Assembly (NCBI GenBank): GCA_937901255.1
Contig: CALCHN010000028.1
Location: 62,001-126,000 of the forward strand
DNA length: 64,000 nucleotides
Source of the DNA: an uncultured Flavobacteriales bacterium
Lineage (GTDB): Bacteria > Bacteroidota > Bacteroidia > Flavobacteriales_E > Vicingaceae
Reading direction: 5' to 3'
Shown: in pieces, positions 57,348 to 64,000 of the stretch
How the letters are laid out: each line of letters starts with the position of its first letter
Position numbering within the stretch: position 1 is the first letter of the stretch
Position numbers and translations under genes: made by a program
Notes under the pieces: model-generated
Told to the model about the DNA's origin: nothing
The model's input: the letters and a program-made list of their open reading frames with translations, nothing else
The model's database searches: none

Positions 57348-60281
57348 ATGAAAAAACTTACTCTTTTTTTAGCCCTTTCTATAAGCTTAACAGCTTTAAA
57401 CGCACAACAAACTTGTATTACAGCTACAAATCTTACAACAGCTTCTAGTTGTAATTACTCATCCCACACAACAACAGGAACAGATTATTGGTTAAAATTT
57501 ACAGCTACTAGCCCAACGGTAAACATTTCATTGGTTACTGTTAAGTTTGATTTAAACGCTACCCATATTCATAATTTAGCATTGTATTCTGGTAGTTGTA
57601 GCAACCCTATTTTAGTTGCAGATGATGAGTTACCTTTTGTTGAGGATGCTAAAGAATTAGCCATTGATTTAAACGCATCTGGTTTAGTAGTAGGACAAAG
57701 TTATTATTTAAAAGCAACGAGGTTGGCAACTCATAAAACTTGCGATAAAGGAACATGTACTGCCAACGGTTCAACAAATCCAACAGTTTTTGATATTTGT
57801 ATACAAGATATAGATGTAATAATTCCACTTGATTTTGGTTTAGAGCAACCATCAGTAAGTCATGCGTATACCTCTAATAGAGGACAATTAGTTGATTTGA
57901 ATGGTGACTTATTGCCTGAAATTAAATTGTATAATGACAGGACGAACCCATCAGTTTTTATTGCTGAAAATAAAATATCATATGTTTTTGCGAGAATTGA
58001 TACTAGTATAGCAACACCAGATACTCTGCACAGAGTTGATATGACATTAGCTGGAGGTAATTCTAACATAAGACCTTTTAAAACTGAACAGACTCAAGGG
58101 TATTTGAACTTTTTTTTAGCACACATTCCAAATGGAATAGTTAATAATAAATCTTATTCAAGAGTGGTCTATAATGAGGTTTATCCTAAAATTGATATGC
58201 AATATTATAGTAATACTAAAGGAATAAAACAATATTTTATTGTAAATCCAGGAGGTAATGCGAATGATATTATTCTGAAATTTGATGGTGCTAATACAAT
58301 TAATGTTACACCAAATGGAGGGTTAGAAATCGTTACAAGTATAGGTACTTTAGATTTTGAACCACCCCACGCTTATCAAGTAAATAATGGCAATAACATA
58401 GTGCCTATGCCATGGCAAGCGAAATTTATTCAACTTTCTGCAAACACGGTTAAATTTGATATACGTAACTATGCTGAAAATATGCCGTTATTTATTCAAG
58501 TAGATAGGGGACATAATCAACAACAGCCATTACAGGGGATTGATAATTTAGAATGGAGTACATTTTATGGAGGCAATAATTCTGAGGTTTTCAATAAAAT
58601 ACACACTACTGCTAATGGAAATATGTTTGTTTCAGGGGATTCTAAGGCTACAGATTTTCCTGTTACTCCTGGTGTTTTTCAGGGAAATTTAAGTGCTAAT
58701 ACCGATGCTGTAGTTATTAAATTTGATGGTTCTACTCTTGATAATACTTGGGCTACCTATTATGGTGGCACAACAACTGACATAGGTCATTCAGTTGCTG
58801 TTGATAATAATGATGATGTTTATGTTGTTGGCAGTACCAATTCTTCAGATTTTCCTGTTTTGAATTCTGTACAAAATTATGGCGGCAGTTTAGATGGGTT
58901 TGCTTTTAAATTAAATAGTACTGGGACTGCAAGGAGTTGGGCTACTTTTTTTGGAAGTTCAAGTAGCGAATTTTTTAATGAAATGGCTTTAGATAATTTA
59001 GGGAATATTTATGCGGTTGGAAGACATTTTGGTGGTACTGGAACAGTTATTCCAATTCAAAATCAAGCTGGAGCAACAACCTATACATCAGGTAAAGGAA
59101 TAATTGTTAAACTAACAACAACGGGTTCTTTACTTTGGGCTACTCAATTTGGCAATCAATTTGGTTGTGATATAAGAGGTGTTGCTGTTGATGTTGCCAA
59201 TAACTTTGTGATAACTGGTTTTACTAATGGTGGTGGTAATTTTATTGAAACAAACCCTAATTTCCCTTCAACGCCTCAAGGTCTATCGGAGGCTTTTGTT
59301 ACTAAGTTCGATGTCGCTAACAACATTGTTTGGTCTTCCTATATTAGTGGAAATGATTTTGATGCTGCTTATGATGTTGCTGTTAATAAAAATGGAGCTA
59401 TTGTGGTTATAGGAACAACCGAAAGTACTTCTAATTTCCCTCTCTTAAACCCAACAACTACAGGTGGTTCTTTTGGGGGAGGCTCTGTAGGGGGAGATGC
59501 CTTTTTGGTTGCTTTTTCACCTAATGGTAATCATCTTTTTGGTACTTACTTGGGTGGTAGTAATGATGAGGAGGGTTTTGGAGTAACGGTTGACAATAAT
59601 GATTATATTTATGCTACAGGTACTTCTTATAGTTCTAATAATGCTTGGCTTACTCCTTCTGCTAATCCTTCTGGGACATATACTCAAAGCACTAACAATT
59701 TAGGAAACAATGATGCTTTCATTATGGCTTTTGATAATAATTTTAACCAAGTTTGGGGCACTTTCTTTGGCGGAGCTCGTATTGATGGGGGTAATGCAGT
59801 TGCAGTTGACAACCTAAACAATAAATTGTATGTTACTGGATGGACTACAAGTCAAGGACCTTACGCACCTGTTACTACTCCATTTCCTTTAACTGATTTT
59901 ATTCCTGGCACTTCTTATTATCAAGACCAAGTAAATGGTAATAATGATTGGGTGTTGGGTTCTGACGGTTTTATTGCTCGTTTTGACTTATCTTCTGTGG
60001 TTGGTATAGATGAATTGTTAGACGATGGTTCAACCATTGGTGTTTTTCCTAATCCTAGTTCAGGTATATTTAATTTAAGCGTTAAGTTAACTAACACTAA
60101 AAAAAATATTGTAATTACAGTTTATGATTTAATTGGAAAAGTGGTCTATACTGAATCCCTTAAAAATATTAGTGGTCAGGTTAATCAATCAATTAATTTA
60201 AACTCTTTTGGTAAAGGTATGTATTTGTTAAATGTACAGTTAGATGATGTGATGTTAAGCAAAAAATTAATTAAACAATAA
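57348..60281 (+). CDS. Secreted SBBP-repeat beta-propeller protein with T9SS type A tail
   Basis: 977 residues. The signal peptide is at 1-19 ('SLTALNAQQ'). An N-terminal Cys-containing beta domain runs to about 150, with a further domain to about 400. Then come about ten SBBP/beta-propeller units of the form 'W-TYYGG---D-G-SVAVDN-DDVYVVGSTNSSDFP' (about 405-880). A C-terminal sorting domain ends it ('IGVFPNPSSGIFNLSV', 'GKGMYLLNVQLDD'). It is exported by T9SS, and the propeller suggests surface binding. It is the first gene of the cargo cluster. Confidence 0.85.
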   Translation: MKKLTLFLALSISLTALNAQQTCITATNLTTASSCNYSSHTTTGTDYWLKFTATSPTVNISLVTVKFDLNATHIHNLALYSGSCSNPILVADDELPFVEDAKELAIDLNASGLVVGQSYYLKATRLATHKTCDKGTCTANGSTNPTVFDICIQDIDVIIPLDFGLEQPSVSHAYTSNRGQLVDLNGDLLPEIKLYNDRTNPSVFIAENKISYVFARIDTSIATPDTLHRVDMTLAGGNSNIRPFKTEQTQGYLNFFLAHIPNGIVNNKSYSRVVYNEVYPKIDMQYYSNTKGIKQYFIVNPGGNANDIILKFDGANTINVTPNGGLEIVTSIGTLDFEPPHAYQVNNGNNIVPMPWQAKFIQLSANTVKFDIRNYAENMPLFIQVDRGHNQQQPLQGIDNLEWSTFYGGNNSEVFNKIHTTANGNMFVSGDSKATDFPVTPGVFQGNLSANTDAVVIKFDGSTLDNTWATYYGGTTTDIGHSVAVDNNDDVYVVGSTNSSDFPVLNSVQNYGGSLDGFAFKLNSTGTARSWATFFGSSSSEFFNEMALDNLGNIYAVGRHFGGTGTVIPIQNQAGATTYTSGKGIIVKLTTTGSLLWATQFGNQFGCDIRGVAVDVANNFVITGFTNGGGNFIETNPNFPSTPQGLSEAFVTKFDVANNIVWSSYISGNDFDAAYDVAVNKNGAIVVIGTTESTSNFPLLNPTTTGGSFGGGSVGGDAFLVAFSPNGNHLFGTYLGGSNDEEGFGVTVDNNDYIYATGTSYSSNNAWLTPSANPSGTYTQSTNNLGNNDAFIMAFDNNFNQVWGTFFGGARIDGGNAVAVDNLNNKLYVTGWTTSQGPYAPVTTPFPLTDFIPGTSYYQDQVNGNNDWVLGSDGFIARFDLSSVVGIDELLDDGSTIGVFPNPSSGIFNLSVKLTNTKKNIVITVYDLIGKVVYTESLKNISGQVNQSINLNSFGKGMYLLNVQLDDVMLSKKLIKQ

Positions 60282-61564
60282 TGTATAAACTTTTTGTACA
60301 TATTATTTTTCTTTTACAGTCTGTTGCTCTCTTTGGGCAATGGACGGTAATTGATACTTCTAAAACTCATAGTCCTGAAGTTTTTTTTACTGATGGTTAT
60401 TTCATTGATGATACTACAGGGATTGTAGTTGGTGGAATTAGTGGTACAGGTGTAATTTTAAAAACAACTGATGCAGGTGAAAGTTGGTCTAAAACTACAG
60501 TAAGTTCTAGCTTGTTAGCGGTATATTTTCCTTCAAGGGATATAGGTTATGCTGTTGGTTATAATAAATCCATTTTTAAAACCATTGATGGTGGAAATAC
60601 TTGGAGTTATCAAAATGCTCCTGTCAATTCACTTTTTTGGGCTTATTCTGTTTTTTTTATCAATAATGATACTGGTTTTGTTGGTATTAAAAATGGACCT
60701 GGATATGGATTTTTAAAAACTTATGACGGAGGACAAAACTGGATAAACGATACATCATATTATGTGCAACATGGTAAATTTGAATACAAAAAATCAAGTA
60801 ATACTCTTTATGTAATAGGTGGAGGAGGACTTTCTAAATCCTTAGACAAAGGAAGTTCTTGGGTTAATTACAATATTCCTCCCCATACCAATACTGCTGT
60901 TAGTATTGCTTTTATTAATAATTCTACTGGATTTGCAACTTTAACTAAAAATAGTGGTTCTCCCTGTTACAATTATGGTAGTTTAATTAAAACCAAGGAT
61001 GGTGGGCAGACTTGGCAAGAAACTCCTCATATGTGCGGTGGCGTTTGGGGTATGGATTTTCCTTCTGAAAAAATAGGATATATGTTTGGAGCAAAATATG
61101 ATACAATAAATGGTAATCCTGTTTATGTAAATGTAATATATAAGACTTTTGATAGTGGTGAAGCTTGGCAGAGAATGGATTCTACTATTAACTTAACTAG
61201 TTCGGGTGGGCAAACAATGATTTGCACAGACACTAATACCTGCTATATTTTAGGTTATGGTATCATTTATAAAACCACCAATGGCGGTGGCACAATTACT
61301 ACTGGTATTAAAGATACCACTAAAGACGAAATAAGTGGATTTAACATTTACCCCAATCCTAACAATGGTAGTTTTACAATTGCCATAGACAATTTTGAAA
61401 ACACAACAATAGGAATTTATAACAATATAGGGCAATTAATCTTAAATCAAACCTTAACACAAAACCTCACTTCAATTAACCTGACCAAGTTTTCAAAAGG
61501 AATCTATTTTGTAAGAATGAAAACTCCTAGCGAAACAATCGTTGAGAAAATTGTTTATCAGTAA
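60281..61564 (+). CDS. Secreted YCF48-like propeller protein with T9SS type A tail
   Basis: 427 residues, with the ATG overlapping the previous stop codon (TAATG), so coupled translation is likely. Signal peptide at about 1-20 ('SVALFGQ'). Repeats of about 50 residues with 'GVILKTTDAGESWSKT', 'SIFKTIDGGNTWSY', 'LIKTKDGGQTWQET' and 'VIYKTFDSGEAWQRM' are the YCF48/sialidase-like blade signature. The type A sorting domain ends it ('GFNIYPNPNNGSFTI', 'FSKGIYFVRMKTP'). Confidence 0.87.
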   Translation: MYKLFVHIIFLLQSVALFGQWTVIDTSKTHSPEVFFTDGYFIDDTTGIVVGGISGTGVILKTTDAGESWSKTTVSSSLLAVYFPSRDIGYAVGYNKSIFKTIDGGNTWSYQNAPVNSLFWAYSVFFINNDTGFVGIKNGPGYGFLKTYDGGQNWINDTSYYVQHGKFEYKKSSNTLYVIGGGGLSKSLDKGSSWVNYNIPPHTNTAVSIAFINNSTGFATLTKNSGSPCYNYGSLIKTKDGGQTWQETPHMCGGVWGMDFPSEKIGYMFGAKYDTINGNPVYVNVIYKTFDSGEAWQRMDSTINLTSSGGQTMICTDTNTCYILGYGIIYKTTNGGGTITTGIKDTTKDEISGFNIYPNPNNGSFTIAIDNFENTTIGIYNNIGQLILNQTLTQNLTSINLTKFSKGIYFVRMKTPSETIVEKIVYQ

Positions 61565-61578
61565 TACTTAAATCGTTA

Positions 61579-62544
61579 ATGAAAAAAATTATTTCCATAT
61601 TATCTCTGTTATTTGCTACAAGTTATTCTGTTGCACAAACAACATCTATTCCTGATGCTAATTTTGAACAAGAGTTGATAAACTTAGGCTTAGATGTTGT
61701 ACTTGATGGGCAGGTTTTTACAGCTAATATTGACACTCTAACTAACTTGGGTGTATCTAATAAGAATATAAATGATTTAACAGGTATTGAAGACTTTGTG
61801 GCATTGACTTCTTTAAATTGTTCTTTTAATTTTCTTACCAGTTTAAATGTAACCCAAAATTCTTTATTGGCTGTTTTAAGTTGCAACGATAATTCAATTA
61901 TTAATATTGATGTCAGTCAAAATACAAGTTTAACAGCTTTAGATTGTTCTTCTAATCAACTAACTTCACTTGATGTATCTCAAAATGGTATGTTGGCTTC
62001 TTTATATTGTTATAACAATCAATTATTAAGTATTGATGTTTCACAAAACCCGATGTTAAATACACTTAATTGTGTGGTTAATCAATTAAGCTCTCTTGAT
62101 GTTAGAAATGGTAATAATTCTAATGTAGTTTTATTTGATGCAGGTTCAAACCCAAATTTAGATTGTATTTATGTAGATGATAAAAATGCAAGTTATTTAA
62201 CGCTACCTGTATGGAATAAAGACGCTTCAACTTATTGGGCTAATGATTCGTTAGATTGCCAAATAATAATTTCTGTTGATGAATATTCTTTAAAACAAAA
62301 AGTGTTATTATACCCCAATCCAACTAACAACAACATTACAATAAAATTAAATGAAGAATTTTATAATAAAGATATTTCAATAGAAATATACGATATAGTA
62401 GGTCAATTATCTTATTCTAACAGCATAAAAAATCATGCAAATAATAACTTAACCATAAATGTATCTCATTTTCCAAAGGGAATTTATTTAGTTAAACTTC
62501 AAATAGGAGAAAAGGTTTATTCCGATAAGTTTTTTAAACAGTAA
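61579..62544 (+). CDS. Secreted leucine-rich-repeat protein with T9SS type A tail
   Basis: 321 residues. The signal peptide ends 'SYSVAQ' (about 19). An N-terminal 'IPDANFEQELINLGLD' segment is usual for this family. About five leucine-rich repeats of the 'LTALDCSSNQLTSLDVSQN' type (21-23 residues) follow at 70-185. The C-terminal sorting domain has 'LLYPNPTNNNITI' and 'FPKGIYLVKLQIGE'. It lies 14 bp after the propeller gene in the same transcription unit and is probably a surface-bound binding protein. Confidence 0.87.
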   Translation: MKKIISILSLLFATSYSVAQTTSIPDANFEQELINLGLDVVLDGQVFTANIDTLTNLGVSNKNINDLTGIEDFVALTSLNCSFNFLTSLNVTQNSLLAVLSCNDNSIINIDVSQNTSLTALDCSSNQLTSLDVSQNGMLASLYCYNNQLLSIDVSQNPMLNTLNCVVNQLSSLDVRNGNNSNVVLFDAGSNPNLDCIYVDDKNASYLTLPVWNKDASTYWANDSLDCQIIISVDEYSLKQKVLLYPNPTNNNITIKLNEEFYNKDISIEIYDIVGQLSYSNSIKNHANNNLTINVSHFPKGIYLVKLQIGEKVYSDKFFKQ

Positions 62545-62574
62545 ATAATGACAAAGCTTTACAATTACTCATTA

Positions 62575-63447
62575 CTATTTATTGTTGCTCTTTTTGTTGT
62601 CTTTTCTGTTCAGTAATGGTTTATGTGTTTTGATTAGATATTCTTCTAGTTCGTAGCGTCCAAAATTGACAGAAAATAAAGTTGCTTTGCAATTTTTCAA
62701 AAAATCTGTAATTTTCTTATTTTCGGTATCACTAAAATACCTCTTCTTTTTATTAATTTCCTTGAGTTTAAAATCAAAAATTTCAGTTCCTATATGTCTT
62801 CTAAGAGCAGAAAAATAAGTTTTTCCACTGTGAGTTTTTATACGAGCTCCAACGTTTGAACTCTCTCCAATATAAATAAGTTTATCCGATTTGTCTTTTA
62901 TCAAATAAAGTCCGGCACTTGATAAAGTTGTCAATTCTAACCAAGGTTTAAAAGGTTTCTTTAATATTTTAGCCTCTCCTTGACTTAATAGGTTTGTAAA
63001 TTCAGATTGAACTTGTTCCCATAGTCCATTATGACATTTGGTTACAAATTTTTGTCTTTTGTCAAGTTGAAAATTGTTTAGTTTAGTAGGCAAGTTTACT
63101 ATTCCAAACTCTTCAATTTCTTTTCTGCCAATATTTGTAGGCATGGTCTGAATTTTAAATTTGTCAATATCAATGGCTTTAAGGAGTTGATTAGTTTTAA
63201 CCGATTTTTGGTAATTTTTATAAAAAGTTGATGTTGTAAGTTTCGACTGTTGTTTTACACGCTTAGAAAGCTCCTTTGCTTCTCCAATATAAAACGGTAT
63301 TTTATCAAGTGTAATAAGGTAATTACCAAATCCTATATCAGATACATCAGTAAAATTAGTAGTTGTTCTTGATTTTAGATAAAAAAGCCCATCTGATAAG
63401 ATTTCGTCTGATTGTTTTTGAATATTATCCCAAGTCAACTTACTCAT
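62575..63447 (-). CDS. Protein with two GIY-YIG domains
   Basis: A 290-residue protein with two GIY-YIG-like modules. The first is at about 40-140 ('GNYLITLDKIPFYIGEAKELSKRVKQQ'). The second is at about 175-285 ('AGLYLIKDKSDKLIYIGESSNVGARIKTHSGK', with 'ELEEYLIKTHKPLLN' supplying the usual Glu and C-terminal 'KP-LN' motif). The second matches the catalytic pattern better. It stands outside the island's right repeat, 2 bp behind the Cys-rich gene with which it should form an operon. DNA target unknown. Confidence 0.8.
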   Translation of the reverse strand: MSKLTWDNIQKQSDEILSDGLFYLKSRTTTNFTDVSDIGFGNYLITLDKIPFYIGEAKELSKRVKQQSKLTTSTFYKNYQKSVKTNQLLKAIDIDKFKIQTMPTNIGRKEIEEFGIVNLPTKLNNFQLDKRQKFVTKCHNGLWEQVQSEFTNLLSQGEAKILKKPFKPWLELTTLSSAGLYLIKDKSDKLIYIGESSNVGARIKTHSGKTYFSALRRHIGTEIFDFKLKEINKKKRYFSDTENKKITDFLKNCKATLFSVNFGRYELEEYLIKTHKPLLNRKDNKKSNNK

Positions 63448-63449
63448 AA

Positions 63450-64000
63450 TTATTCATTTGTAGTATCATCATTTTCCTGTATGAAACCCTCAGGAATAAA
63501 CTCAACCAATTCATCGTTTTCATCCCAATAGTAACGGTCTTTTGGTTCAAAATCGGCATTATCATAAAACGCTTTAAGTTTGTTCAACTCGTTAGTGTAT
63601 TGTTCTTTTTCAAAAACCAACTCAGGAATTTTATAATCTGCTTTATTCAGGTCAGTAAAATTTTTCCAAATTACCTTGTCTTTTTTTTCTACTATGGTAC
63701 ACATTATGGAATAACAACCATGACTTCCACAGGAGCAACAGATTAAATCTCCTTTTTTTGTGTAACCTGTATTTTCTTCAATGCCAAGGCTGCCAACCAT
63801 CCATTCTAGCCAAAATTTATCATAAGCTGCTATTGTTTCTTCTTGCTCAAAATATTTATTAGTGTATTCTATTACCAATTGCTTTAAATCAACACCATCT
63901 ATGTAAATATCTATCCAATAAATATGATTAAGATAATTTGGATTTAATTCGTCTATCTCCCATTTTGAATGGAAATCAAATGTTATGATATTGTAGTTGG
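63450..64000 (-). CDS. Hypothetical Cys-rich protein, 5' end outside the window
   Basis: The frame is open from the stop at 63450 to the right edge of the window (at least 182 residues), so the apparent start at 63878 (a TTG) is internal. A Cys/His cluster 'LICCSCGSHGCYSIMCTI' is followed by 'KVIWKNF', a pattern (C-CG--GC ... V-W--F) that I associate with a widespread uncharacterised family. An acidic tail ends it. It precedes the double-GIY-YIG gene by 2 bp. Function unknown. Confidence 0.6.
   Translation of the reverse strand, partial: NYNIITFDFHSKWEIDELNPNYLNHIYWIDIYIDGVDLKQLVIEYTNKYFEQEETIAAYDKFWLEWMVGSLGIEENTGYTKKGDLICCSCGSHGCYSIMCTIVEKKDKVIWKNFTDLNKADYKIPELVFEKEQYTNELNKLKAFYDNADFEPKDRYYWDENDELVEFIPEGFIQENDDTTNE

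Noticed and set aside
63450..63878. A complete 142-residue gene starting at 63878
   Set aside because: The frame continues without stop to the window edge with coding-like sequence (NPNYLNHIYWIDIYIDGVD), so the gene is longer and cut by the window.

Overview
The window is chromosomal DNA from a member of the Bacteroidota, most likely a marine or freshwater Flavobacteriia-like bacterium. The evidence is low G+C content, promoters of the TTTG-N19-TAnnTTTG type, many signal peptides ending in a 'xAQ' site, several C-terminal type IX secretion (T9SS) sorting domains, a GldH-like gliding lipoprotein, and a methionine synthase encoded as two genes.

Positions 1-33400 are mostly core genome. In order they hold the end of cmk, ilvE, an ECF sigma / anti-sigma-like operon, yifB, gmhA and a cystathionine beta-synthase-type enzyme. 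Next comes a split metH pair under a SAM-I riboswitch, followed by gldH, cysQ, a shortened aldehyde-dehydrogenase-like protein and lysS. The stretch continues with a DUF5686-type outer-membrane protein, a PolB-like exonuclease, a double-ATPase ABC protein, radA, two small outer-membrane proteins and a GT39-like membrane protein. It ends with an ExbB/ExbD/TonB-like set and folC. Between these genes lie many dispersed palindromic repeats of at least eight kinds. One supplies the C-terminus of a methionine-synthase protein. Another is a twin-hairpin element whose stems differ between copies while the junctions are conserved.

Positions 33400-44300 carry secreted proteins (a CocE-type hydrolase with a T9SS type A tail and a 1280-residue PKD/T9SS type B protein). 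They also carry a methylthioribose-1-phosphate branch: mtnA, a class II aldolase and a HAD phosphatase.

The most interesting part is 44616-57030. An exact 33-bp direct repeat (44616-44648 and 56998-57030) bounds a 12.4-kb integrative island just downstream of a CAU-anticodon tRNA gene. The island carries a tyrosine recombinase and a leftward gene set that looks like an antiviral defence cassette. In transcription order this is a 42-residue leader ORF, a Cap4-like nuclease / STAND ATPase / TPR protein, a PDDEXK_4-type nuclease, a GIY-YIG nuclease and a giant DEDD exonuclease-RecQ-UvrD fusion. It also has a metallophosphoesterase whose expected ATG start is ATC. Right of the island is a decayed response-regulator fragment.

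Positions 57240-62544 form a rightward run of three secreted T9SS type A cargo proteins (SBBP-repeat, YCF48-like propeller, leucine-rich repeat) behind a well-formed promoter. The window ends with a leftward pair: a protein with two GIY-YIG domains and a Cys-rich protein cut by the window edge.
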